Source: Stereum hirsutum FP-91666 SS1
Lineage: Eukaryota; Basidiomycota; Agaricomycetes; Russulales; Stereaceae
Assembly: GCF_000264905.1 (NCBI RefSeq)
Contig: NW_006763144.1
Coordinates: 935,648 to 999,647 of the forward strand
DNA: 64,000 nt
Reading direction: 5' to 3'
Part shown: positions 47,327-57,938 of the stretch, in pieces
How the letters are laid out: each line of letters begins with the position of its first letter
Numbering within the stretch: the first letter of the stretch is position 1
The notes under the pieces: model-generated
Seen by the model: only the letters and a program-made list of their open reading frames with translations
Told to the model about the DNA's origin: nothing
Databases searched by the model: none
Translations under genes and position numbers: made by a program

Positions 47327-48068
47327 CTAACTTGCTCCAGTCCCTGCCCCTGGTCCCGCTGCCGTCTGACCGGCAGCACTAGCACTCGTGCCTGCAGCTC
47401 CGGGCCCACCGGCAGGAGGTGGTGTAGGCGGCTCCTCTTCCGCAATCTTCAACTCGGCCTCGATACGTTCGCGCGCACGGACTACTTTTGATTGGACGTA
47501 ATGTGAGTGGGCTGTGGGGGGTACTGCTTTCTGGCCTGGTGGTGGTTTTGGAGGAGCGGTGGGTGGAGAATTAGCTTTGAAGAGGTGTTCGTAATTCTGT
47601 TGCGTGGATGTCAAGTCAGCAAAAGGGATTGAAGCGGCGAAGACCACGACTGGAGGCGCATGAAATCAAAATGAACCATACCCGGAGCACATCCTCCAGC
47701 TTCTCCGTACGCTTCGTGTTCAAAATGAGATGAGCCTCGTCGAGCGTCATTCGGTGTTCACGGGTCAATTTATCTGTTAGTGAACCAGTCGTAGCATTCC
47801 CCACGCCTGCGATATCCGAGCCACCGGCAGCCTGTGGTCTGTGCTTTGCATCTACAGATTTCATGGCGCTCAACACTGACTGTCCGTGCAAAAGAATCAC
47901 AGTATACGTACTTTTTGCGGCCTGTCTCCCCGCCTCGTAGAATGCCTTCCCCAGAATCCGCGACCCAGTTATGAGGATTTGAATAAGGACTTTTGGTGAG
48001 GACTATCAACAGCCATAGCAGTTCAGATAACGACAACGGAGCAAAGCCTGCAGAAAGACGCGTACCAT
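47327..48068 (-). CDS. PAM16: presequence translocase-associated motor subunit Pam16 (Tim16)
   Basis: Degenerate J-protein that pairs with Pam18 to regulate mtHsp70 at the TIM23 channel. The first exon is only the ATG (48066-48068); after a 63 bp intron the second exon reads SSPKVLIQILITGSRILGKA and FYEAGRQAAK, the conserved inner-membrane segment. Next come NAKHRPQAAGGSDIAGVGNA, LTREHRMTLDEAHLILNTKR, TEKLEDVLR (the J-like domain, lacking HPD), NYEHLFKANSP and, after a Pro-rich stretch, HYVQSKVVRARERIEAELKI. The C-terminus is low complexity (Pro, then Gly/Ala-rich AGGPGAAGTSASAAGQTAAG) and ends at 47327. About 170 residues, slightly longer than yeast because of that tail. Divergent from RPA43 over 227 bp. 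Confidence 0.93.
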
Positions 48069-48295
48069 AGCAGATACAAGGAGCGGACGCGCTGACGAAC
48101 GAATTCTTGCCGTGCACTCTCGGAACGAAGGCGTGAGAAATTTATCGATTTTTCCTTCCGCGAACCAAGTTTGTGGCGGCAAGTCTCCAGCTTGTACCGT
48201 TTCTCTATACACCTCTTGTACAGCTTGGTCTCGTCCTGACTCTCGAACCTAGATCTTATTCTGGTACTATTCGTCTGGTGGACTCGCCACTCACA

Positions 48296-49631
48296 ATGCC
48301 ACCCTCACCCACCGCCACCATCCCCAAGCGAAAAAATCCTGCCGACCCTTCTGACGCCGACCACGCAGCCAAGAAAGCACGGAAGGAGGCTAAAAAGGAT
48401 AAAAAAGAGAAGAAGAATAAATCAAGGTCGAAGCACAAATCCAAGGCCGGGGATGTCGACCTCTTATCTTCAGCCGAATCTGAATTTCGCTCCGTCAAAG
48501 CCTCGGTGCAGCTCACTATCCCACCGGTCTTTGCGAGTAAACCTCACGAGGGGGCACATGAACTGCTGGACTCTATGATCATGAGGTGTGTATGTTATAT
48601 GGTACCATGCGCAGAAATGAGATTGTGAACGGTAGTGTGGCATGCCTGCTTAGGTATATCCCAGCTCTGCAGGGCGTAGTACTTGCGCATAAGGCATTGG
48701 AGTTCCTGGAGAGTACGGGGAAACTAAAGGCGGACAGTCCGTTTGCGATATGGAATATTGGTTTCGAGGCGATTGTGTGGACTCCGGAGATCGGAATGGA
48801 GCTGGGTGCGTACACTCTTCGACTTGCTCATTCAAACGTTGGATTAATAGCCTCCCGCGCCCATGATTTCTCATTTTATAGACGGCAAAGTCAATCTTTG
48901 CTCTCCGGACCACATTTCCTTGCTTGTACACCGCACATTCAACGTGTCCATCCCACGACATCATATACCGGCCGACCAGTGGGAGTTTGAGTACGGGCCC
49001 GCAGAAAACGATCCTGAATTCGGATCGAACACCGTCGAGGAGCCTCAGGGGGATGTTATTACAGAAGGACATACAGTGGATGAAGAAACGCAGCCGACTG
49101 ATGGAGCTGAGGGCGAGAGTGCGGAGAAGGGCGGGAGATGGGTGCATAAAGTGACTGGCGATCGACTAGGAGGGAAAAGTGGGATCCTGCGATTTACGGT
49201 TGTTGGGTAAGTCTCGTCTGTCGGAGCCTGTGGCATCGGCTTACATTCTGCTCTACCCTTCGGTTTTTAGCATGACGATAGCGAACCAGATGCTTTCTCT
49301 TCTGGGCTCGATACAACTAGACCCATTCTCACCGGAACACGTACCACGATCAGACCAGCCACAGCCTACCTCCCACGACATGCGCGCATCTTCACCTCTA
49401 GAAAACGTTCTTGATGACATGGAAGGGCCTCTTGAGAGCGATGCGGAAGAAGAAGATCCGTTCGTGGAAGCGAGCAAACTACGTGAAGAGCCTCAAAACG
49501 TCGAGCCTGTGGCGAAGGCAGAAAAAGCGCAGAAGAAAGAGGAGAAACGAAAGAAGCGGAAAGTGAAGGACGAGGCGGAAGATGGGTCGGAAAAATTAGA
49601 GGGAAAGAAGGCGAAAAAGAAGAAGACATGA
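48296..49631 (+). CDS. RPA43: RNA polymerase I subunit A43
   Basis: A43 forms the Pol I stalk with A14 and contacts Rrn3 for rDNA initiation. The start at 48296 (MPPSPTATIPKRKNPADPSD) follows a run that would be leader; a longer upstream frame exists from 48173 but lacks family sequence. A Lys-rich tail (KKARKEAKKDKKEKKNKSRS) precedes the SHS2-like N-domain: SEFRSVKASVQLTIPPVFAS, HEGAHELLDSMIMR, YIPALQGVVLAHKALEFLES, FAIWNIGFEAIVWTPEIGME. The OB-fold follows: GKVNLCSPDHISLLVHRTFN, VSIPRHHIPADQWEFEYGPA, RWVHKVTGDRLGGKSGILRF. A Ser/Glu-rich region and a second Lys-rich tail (KKEEKRKKRKVKDEAEDGSE) end at TGA 49631. Three introns. About 365 residues. Confidence 0.9.
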
Positions 49632-50977
49632 TTGTGATTGTGGCCCGTTACACCTCCTTCAATGGGCATTTCTTCTTTCCTCGAAGATATCTTTTCTGAC
49701 TGCGGTTCTGCCCTGAGCAGGCTCTCTTTCCGCCACGGCCTCTGCTTCCGGTCGGAGCGGACATATTCATACGAACTCACAGGTTCTGTAGACCTCGCCA
49801 GACTAGAACCAGGCCATGGTTGTTCCAAAACGTCCTTCATTGCTACGACTACGCGACGATACAAAAGCATAGTCAGGGTGTCCTTCATCAGCATGCTCAA
49901 CCTTGATTCGCGCAGCTTTCTTGGCGTTTGCGAAGTTTATGCGCACAATCCGGTGTTGGGTTTAAAAGGTCCTGGTTTTGCTCTAACTGGACCCCCAATT
50001 GCAGAGCCTTTCGCCAGAGTGATATGCATCAACTCAGGGCCTGTAACTCGTCTTTTCTGTTCATTTATTAACATGTATGAATAGTTTCCTCCAGCTGTAC
50101 TATGGTGACAATCTTCTACGGAACCGTTTCATGCGGGCAGGGTGCAGATGTCGCTGTTCGGCCAATCCGTGACGCTGTTTTACGCAGATCCTGCGTCCGC
50201 AGGCATCCGCTCTATCGGACCTGATGTTGTTGGATGATGCTGCCAAGACCTCCCCAATACAGGATGAACTTTGTTACGCCACACCGCTTCGTCCCTTCGG
50301 TCGAAGCCGACTTTTTGGAGTGTAACAGCTGGTGACAACGATGCTTGAACACAATATCTCATATTTCTGGTGGCCCCGATTTTTGTCGCAACATGCAGTT
50401 CACTAGCTGCCTGACTTACCAGGATCTTGAACTGTACTTCATCGGAACTTCTGATATCGTTTAGCAGCAGCTTCGCTGCAAGCGGCTCTGCATATGCACG
50501 CTGCCTACTCGTGATACGCAGAAGATTGACTACGGCTTCTTTCACGGCGGCCCTCCTCGTCCTCGGTCTGGTCCTTCGCATCCTGAATCCTGATACACAG
50601 GTGCAGGTGGATCCATCTACCCTCCTGTGTTTCCGGTCTTGTGGTTCATCCATGCCGTCATGACGTTGATCCCTCAAAAAGCTATTACTGCGGCACAGTG
50701 CTATAGCTTTTGTCGCCTCGCCGATCTCTGTTCATGCACCATTTTCCCCGATTTAATCTTTCAGCCAATCGCGTTGGATGGATTGACAACGCCATCGAAT
50801 GTCGAGGGTCTCTGGACACAACGCAGCTCGACTATTTAGCCTCTTAAAGCAGGTGAACCCTTCGTTTTCCATCCATCCATCCCTCCCTCTCATCCGCTCC
50901 GCACTCTCTCCTTGGACATAACCTTTCCATTCACCCCACATTTTCTAAACCTCTTGATATCACATCGACGATACAAC
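49632..50977. other. 1.3 kb spacer with a weak minus-strand coding candidate
   Basis: The minus strand shows protein-like pieces: ELMHITLAKGSAIGGPVRAK with PGPFKPNTGL near 49940-50040, and RIVRINFANAKKAARIKVEH through SSRSRSNEGRFGTTMAWF ending at a TAG at 49803. A 165-codon frame at 50180-50677 also exists. I could not join them and recognise no family, and an overlapping plus frame (49638-50084) confuses the picture. Near the right end lies a CT-rich tract (listed separately). Confidence 0.35.
50868..50898 (+). promoter_or_regulatory. CT-rich core-promoter tract of the intradiol dioxygenase gene
   Basis: A pyrimidine tract containing repeated ccat and ccctcc, about 80-110 bp upstream of the ATG at 50978. 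CT-rich tracts at this position are common in basidiomycete genes. Confidence 0.45.
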
Positions 50978-52406
50978 ATGGTTCATCTTCTCGCCACCCT
51001 GGTGATCGCCGCAACATCCATCACCGCCGTCTCTGCCCATGCAGGGCCCGCACCCGTCCACTGGAGACGCGACAATCACGTCGCTCGGGATCTTCTTGAG
51101 GAGAACTGTGGCGCTCAGCTTGCCGTGAGGCGCGCCAAGCGTAATGCTCATTCCTACGACCGTGCTATCGCGAAGAGGGCGCCTGCTAAGAGGAATCTTG
51201 CCATCAGGTTCGTACATCACTTTCCCTTATTTTCGATCCGTAACGTCCTGACCTCTCACTCGGATGCATCTACAAAGACAAACCTCCACCAACGATTCTA
51301 CCTGCATCCTCACTCCTGAGGTCACCGAGGGTCCGTACCATATCCTTGGCGAAATCGTCCGCCAGAACATCACCGAGAACCAGGCTGGTGTTCCCCTCGA
51401 GGTTTCCGTCGACTTTGTCGATATCGAGACGTGCGAGCCTGTCCAGGTCTGGGTTGACGCCTGGCACGCAAATGCCACTGGTTACTACGCCGGTTACATC
51501 GCCGAGACCGGCGTAAGTTCTTCATTGCTTCATCTACCACATTTTCCCGAAGCTCAACCACCCTTTTTTCTCGACGTTCAGGCGGCTCTGTCAGGAGGCT
51601 CTGGTACGGGTGGTGCCGCTCCCTCAGGCAGTGGTGCTCCTGGCGGCAGCTCCGGTGTTGCTTCGTCAACCTCCACTGCGTCGACCACAGTTTACACTTA
51701 CGGTCCTTACGACGGTGCCGATGCGGAGAGTGCTGCTAGCATGCTCAACACCGATATGGACGACAACAGCACTTTCCTTCGCGGTGTTTGGCAATCTGAG
51801 TGCGTCTTCATCATCGTTCTCGTTCGACCATGTAACTCATATACTCGGCACCAATTTTCAGCGAGGACGGTCACTTAACCATGTACTCCGTCGTCCCCGG
51901 CTGGTATTCTGGCCGCGCTACTCACTTCCACATCAAGGCCTACCCAGACGGCTACATCGCCACCAATGGAACCTTCGTCGCTAACAGCTCAGCCGTACAC
52001 ACCGGTCAGTTCTTCTTCGACGAGGACACGCTTGAACAGGTTGCTGTGGTCGATTCCTACGCCTCCAACTCCATTGACTGGTCTGACCACGTCACTAATG
52101 ATGGTACGTGTCTTTCTCCTCGATTTCGAATCCCTTTTCATTTAAGGATGTTCTAATGATTATATCTCGTGTTGTTCGTCAACAGCCGACCAATGGTACC
52201 CCTACCAGGACTCCTACTATAACGCAATCATGGACATCACCTGGGTTGGCTCCGACATCACTGATGGTCTCATCGGCTCCATCGCCGTCGGTCTCAACAT
52301 GTCCTATGCCTCCATCGAGCTCAGCACACAATATGCCGCCTTCGACGTCGACAGTTACGAGGCTTCGAGTATGCTTCCTTATGCTTCCGCTAGCGCTTCA
52401 GCATAG
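50978..52406 (+). CDS. extracellular intradiol ring-cleavage dioxygenase-like protein
   Basis: Fe(III)-type dioxygenase fold for ortho-cleavage of catechols, in a secreted fungal form. The start at 50978 (MVHLLATLVIAATSITAVSA) is a signal peptide followed by a Lys/Arg-rich pro-like segment (RRAKRNAHSYDRAIAKRAPA). The core begins with CILTPEVTEGPYHILGEIVR, then VPLEVSVDFVDIETCEPVQV and WVDAWHANATGYYAGYIAE. An insert rich in Gly/Ser/Thr (GGSGTGGAAPSGSGAPGGSS and onward) follows, then FLRGVWQS, the metal-site segment VVPGWYSGRATHFHIKAYPD (Tyr, His, His), VHTGQFFFDEDTLEQVAVVD and a Ser/Ala tail ending at TAG 52406. The metal-binding Tyr/His/His block is present; the fourth ligand is probably a Tyr in the GYYAGY region. 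Four introns. Aromatic catabolism outside the cell is plausible. Confidence 0.85.
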
Positions 52407-53091
52407 GTTTCTGTTGTAGGAATGCGTGGAGGTTTGGCTATGGTCTCCGGTCTTGTAGCTTTATTTTGTGGATGATATATGGGCTTCCTTTGTCTGCTAT
52501 GGCTTGCCACGACACCTTCCGGCGCCTCAGTCGTTATCCTAATCTGTGGAGACGTTCCGTTTCGTTTGCTTGCATAGACATTAGTTCCCATTTCAACTCC
52601 CCTGCAACTTTTATAGTATAGGATTCGTTAAATTTCGAGCTAGTGAAATCAAGTGCCAATTTTTGGGCACTATCATCTTTCTCTCCGAGCGTGATCTGAT
52701 TGGAATGTCAGGATAGTGTGGTGCCCAGCTGTCAATGTGCTCGGGTACATATGCAATGTTCTGTTCGATTCGCGGCATGTGGCGTCTATGTGGCGCAAGA
52801 AGGAAGGAAGGTAGATCCCGCTCCGTCGGATATAAGACCGGTGCAGAACAACCAAAGTACCCGATCGTTTTCACACTGAATACAGCACTGAGGCTTGCTG
52901 GAAGGAGCCTGGCAACGAGTAGAGTCCCAAGACGGGACAGACCGAGTAGCGTTCGTAAGTTTCGCGACGCAGTCAACGTGAAGGTGAGAAAAAAAATTAC
53001 GAAGGCTGCGATAATCCTAAAGATACAAACGTACATAACCAAATACTTAGTACACCAGAGGGAAACACCTCATAATAATCGAGGGGACATT
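52407..53091. other. convergent 3' region, no gene seen
   Basis: 685 bp between the dioxygenase and NAR1 stop codons. Overlapping frames on both strands at 52611-53247 are unsupported. Confidence 0.5.
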
Positions 53092-55412
53092 CTACCACTT
53101 CACTGCAAGCCCCACTACTTCACTCTCGACAGCTCTATACTCGGTTCTGAACAGTTGCCTCCGCCTTGCCTCCGATTCCTCATCCATCTTATGGCCCCAT
53201 CGAGCAGGATGATTTGCACCGTTTTCAGGATCGTTCGGCCGACATAAATCCTTCAATATGGTCCCCGCCAACTCGTCCGCCCGCCTGACTTTCGCCCGCT
53301 CGACATTGACGAGCACTGCACCATCACGAGGCGTCAACTTTGGGGACTCTGGTGGCGTAGGCAGATCTCCTGCTCCGATCCTTACCCGCGGTGGTTCACC
53401 GCCCCAGTACGTCCTCTCAACGACCTTGACCCACTTCCTGTCGCCCCACTTCGAGCTCGCCACACCTATGTTGCCGCTGCTACCCCCAGAGACCCCAGTC
53501 TCGTTCCAATCCCTAGCAAAGCCCTCTTCGTCCTTCATATCTTGATCTCCAGCCATTCCTGTGACGGATGATGGGTTGGTCGATGATGGTGTCAAGAACG
53601 CCTCTGAGGGTCGCAGCTGCCCTCCACCATTCACGCAACCTCCCGGACAAGCCATGACCTCCACGTAATCGTATGCTCTGTCTGCTGCCACCACCCCATC
53701 GCCTTCACGACTAAGACCCGCACCCGCACCCGCAGCTCCAGCCCTCTTCTTTACTCTCGCCCTCACTCCCGCCCCTGATGCAGCCTTCCTCGCACCCAGT
53801 CTACCAGCAGCTCCTTTCCCACTTTGTACACCCGCAGACTTTGCCACTTTGCGTACCACGTTTTGAAGGTTCCGGAAACCATAACAGCGGGCGGCTTTGA
53901 AGATGATTTCGGAAGTGCGGGTGTCCGTGAGAATATACTCCTCGTAGTCGGAGGTACGAATCGTTTTGGCTTCAAGGTGGAGAAGTGAAGATGGTGTGGG
54001 GCCGACGGATTCAGAGGGAACTGGTGATATGGATGCAGAGGCCGAGGAGATCTGTGGATGTGTCGAGGATGATTTTGATGATGGGTAGGTTGATGCGATA
54101 TCTAGAAGAATAGTGTGGAGGTAGGAGCCCGACGAAGATCCTGGATGTTGTAGAAGGCGAGGCAAAAGAGGTTCCGAGGGGGATGGCGATGACGAGCTCG
54201 AGGGTACAGGCATCGAGAGGTCAAATCCTTTCTCCTGCATGAGTAGCTGTAGCTCTCCAGTGGTGAGAACACAGTCGACATCACGGGTCTGGTAGATATC
54301 GTTATAAAAGTCTTGCCGTGATGCTTCCAATTTCTTGTCATAGCATGGCATCACGGTGACATGATAGATCTCGTCCGGCCTGAAGTTTGACACAATAACT
54401 TGTTAGTGAGTGAGAGGACAAAGAATACAGCTATACGTACTTTTTGCCCCATTGCGGAGCCAACCACTCTTTGACTATGGTGCCCATGACCTGTTGTGGT
54501 GATTTCGTCCTAGAGATGAACGGCAACATTTCCGCATGGGTCTTCTCAGCATAACATACCCACCCCGGACATGCACTCGCGAGCATAGGTATCTGTCCGC
54601 CTTCTCCAGTCCCACTTGCATCTGCAGCCTGCTTCCGATCGTGAAACTCACGGACATGCTCCATTAGAGACAGATGCCTCGCAAAAGTGGTGTCGAAGAC
54701 GTGCGCGAAACCCAATGTGGAGACACAGAAGTGCTCTATCCGGATGAGAGTCTCGTAGAGCGAGACTTCTGTTGCTTGTGCAGATGAAATGGATGCTGCT
54801 AGCGATGCGACGGACTGGGGCGAGATAGACACAACGGGGAGTTTGTGGGAGGGGCTGGATGACGGGGCGTTCGATGAGAGGAAATTGAGAACTTCGGTGT
54901 GGGATTGGAGAGTAATAAGGACAGATTCTGCTGATGTTATACATCCACTGAATACAGGATAAGCTTTCAAAACGAGTGCATACCATATCATAAAAACTCA
55001 CCTGCATGCGAGACAATCGTTCAGGCTAATCTCAGCCGTCTCGAGCTTCTTACCACTCCCACTGCCTGAGGTTGATGCCATCTCGACATCTGGCACTTGT
55101 GACTTCGATACTTCATAGTATCCACCATCAGAATCTACACGGATCTCTGTCTATGGTAGGTCGCATTTCCCCAGATGCTCATGTGAGCCAAATGGATATA
55201 TGACTATACGGAAGTACAGAACGTACCGCAGCTGCTCCCGGTTGTGGAGCTTCAGTTATGGGTGTGTTTTTCTGCTCTACTGGCTTGATACAAGCCTGAG
55301 ATGGAGTGATGTAGTCATTGAGGTCCGTTAAAGTCTACCCAGTGTTAGATTAGTTGCAAGTGTGGCGACTCTGTGGCGAACGTGAACATACGAGAGCTCC
55401 CGAGAAGGCCAT
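53092..55412 (-). CDS. NAR1: cytosolic Fe-S cluster assembly factor Nar1 (iron-only hydrogenase-like)
   Basis: CIA-machinery protein that hands 4Fe-4S clusters to cytosolic and nuclear apoproteins. The start at 55412 reads MAFSGA and continues LTDLNDYITPSQACIKPVEQ. The N-terminal cluster ligands follow: ISLNDCLACSGCITSAESVL (CxxCxxC), with an earlier Cys in QACIKP. Next are LMEHVREFHDRKQ, the H-cluster-like segment MLASACPGWVCYAEKTHAEM, SPQQVMGTIVKEWLAPQWG, then YHVTVMPCYDKKLEASRQDF, DVDCVLTTGELQLLMQEKGF, and finally VMACPGGCVNGGGQLRP (CxxxC). Two low-complexity insertions are present: a Ser/Pro-rich one after GFDLSMP and a Gly/Ala/Arg-rich one before DRAYDYVEVM. These make it about 600 residues, longer than yeast Nar1 (about 490). 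Four or five introns. Confidence 0.92.
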
Positions 55413-55854
55413 GATGAAGGAAAAAATGAGATCCAAGTACAATAAGACAGAGAGGAGGAAGCTTCGAAGGCTGCCGAAGGAAAAGTATGGGTGATGAGTG
55501 TCGGTGAGCAAAGTGAGCAATTCAAGCGGAACGATTGGTGAGCAGAATTCGGAAGGCCGTAACCCTGGTATCGGGTTAGGTGTGGCGCAGCGAACATAGT
55601 AAGCCACATGTGGCCTCTGCGTTCCATCCACCACGAACTTCGATCACATTCGTTAGGAAGGCAAATGTTATGGATTGAAGCCAATTCATTTTATATCTCT
55701 ATAACAATAATAAGACAAGAAACCCTTTGAGAAAACCCCACCAACAGACTTTACATGCATCATCATCACTACTTACACCCTTTCCGAGTCGAAGGAAACA
55801 CATAAGAAGACCATGTCACGAATTACCCTCCCATAGTCATAAAGTTCTCAATGT
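55413..55854. other. NAR1 promoter and phosphatase-like copy 2 3' end, no gene seen
   Basis: 442 bp. Frames on the minus strand here read through into NAR1 but in other phases. Nothing else supported. Confidence 0.5.
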
Positions 55855-57938
55855 TCAATTATTACAAGCATTATAAAGCTCTGATCCCGTCCCAATCCAG
55901 CTTTCAATATCTGTAAATGGTAGAATCCTCGCATCAGGATCACGCGATGAACCTAGAGCAGGGCCCCTCGGGACAATTTGACAGTGAGGAAGTAACGTAC
56001 AATCAAACACATCCTGCACTGGGATCATATCCAAAGTCCCCAGAGGTGTTGATGTCTCCATGGGCTGTCCACCCCACAGGACGCGGAGGTACCACCCGTC
56101 AGTGCTACTGCTATGGGCCGCTGAGGACCTCTTGTTGTAGAGTTCAAACACAACTTCCGAGCCCCTTTGAGTTATAAAAAGAGATATTAGAGTTAATTGA
56201 AGAAAAGAGTGAGAAAGGTACGTACATTCCAGGCCAGACCATCTTTGATATCTGAAAGAACCCAAGGAGAGGCCCAATAGACCCGTCATGTCCCACGTTA
56301 TGGAAGTACTTCATCTGCAGCAGACAAATCACATACAGACTCGTTATCGACTCTGTATATGACTGAAGTCAAGTAGGAAGAACATACCTGCCCACCGGCA
56401 ATCTTAGCCTCCAGATGAGCCTTCAATTCCAAGATCCAAGCACCATAATGTAATGCCGAATAAAGTGTTGAGTTCTGTGCGTCTCTGTAATAGAACGACC
56501 ACTCCCAGTTACCCAACCTGTATACGGTGTCGGCTTCGTCTTGGGTGACACAGAGGGAAGTGTCGTTCACGGAACAGGGCAGAGACTTGGAATGGCATTG
56601 TTTTGCGCTCATATTGTCGTAGTAGCTATTATGCAACGCATCATGAAGAGTGGTAAGCCCCGAGGATCGCAAGCAAGCTGGAGAACGTGGTTCAAAGACG
56701 TACTGGTCGAAGCTGGTATGCCATCCCGCCGTGTCATTACTCACAATCCCACTCACAGCATCCAACTTCTTATATAGTCCCGCCGCCGCCGTCAAATGAC
56801 CCGTCCAACTCGCGATCGTTGACTCGTAGTTCGACATGATAGAGACGGCGTTGGGGCACGAGTAAGCCGGTTCGAGAGCATCATAATTGTCCGACTCGAT
56901 AAGAGCTTGAACAGGTGTTCCAGAAGATGCGACGGAAGGGAAGAGGCCAGAGACGAGAGCTCCAGCGACTTGGGACGTGATTACGTTGTTGGTAACACCT
57001 GGATAGTGAGAAAAGTATAGTGTTCAAGGCAATGTCAAACCGTAGAGAATAATAGCACGTACGAATACCAACGGTAGTATAGTCAATAGAGGAAGAGAGA
57101 CCAAGACGAGATGCGTAGACTGAACGAAGGTCTGCGCCGTGCGTGTGCGAGTCGACCAAACCTTCTGTGGTTATTTGAGGGAATTGGCATCTATGAAGGG
57201 AAACGTGGGTTGAGCTTCGCAAGTATACAGGCGATATAAATATGCTGCAAGAATGTGGCGAAATATCTTACGTCGAATTAACAAACCCAGGTCCGACGGT
57301 TGTGGTGAAAGGGTTCTGGGTGTTGTACGAAGCTTGCCACTAAACGTCGTGAGACATGGTAAAAATTGGGCTGTCGTGCTCTCAGTAATCATATCAAACA
57401 GACCTGGACCTCCGAGACATCATGAGCCGTATGGGGAGTCGAAGCTTTCCCGTAATAGACGGGACCCTCTCCGTCACAACTCCAAGGAATAGTCTCCTCG
57501 AAGAACGTGTTACTAGCGTAAGGAGTTCGTTTATGATGTCTGGACTCAGAGTTCAATGGTGAGCACCCGCACGCAACTCAAGAAAAAGAAAGAAAGGCTG
57601 ACCTATGAATGACTTCCACATACTGCAGAGTGAACTCTTTGGAAGGAGTTTTGTACTCCTTCGAGCGAACATGAGGCATGTTGCACCAATTATACTCGCC
57701 GTAAACATCGTCTGGTGTCGTGGAGGAGTTAAATATACCTGATGGCCATATAGTAGTGTGTCAACATCCAGTAAGACCTCGATGAACCGAAGGGGAGCAT
57801 ACCGGGGGCTCCAGTCCCGTTTAGCGCGACCTCGAAATCGTTGATATTTGTCGCATTAGGAGGGTAATGTACACGTCCAAAAGCAAGATGAGCCACAGAT
57901 ACAAATAGCGCGTTGACGAGTAAGGCTTTGGAAGACAT
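55855..57938 (-). CDS. histidine acid phosphatase-like secreted protein, copy 2
   Basis: Paralogue of the gene at 44488-46589, same strand, with matching exon layout. The start at 57938 (MSSKALLVNALFVSVAHLAF) is a signal peptide, then RVHYPPNATNINDFEVALNG. Shared blocks include FANSTCQFPQITTEGL, DSHTHGADLRSVYASRLGLS, NNVITSQVAGALVSGLFP, MSAKQCHSKSLPCSVNDTSL, GAWILELKAHLEAKIAGGQ, HNVGHDGSIGPLLGFFQISK and WYLRVLWGGQPMETSTPLGT. It ends DIESWIGTGSELYNACNN at 55855. The ITTEGL segment after CQFPQ is the normal family form, whereas copy 1 has ESAGGV there. The catalytic HD is HDGS in copy 2 and HDES in copy 1. The gene looks intact. Nine or so introns were inferred. Confidence 0.8.

Noticed and set aside
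49638..50084. 148-codon plus-strand frame after RPA43
   Set aside because: It starts within the RPA43 3' region, has no recognised content, and the opposite strand looks at least as protein-like.
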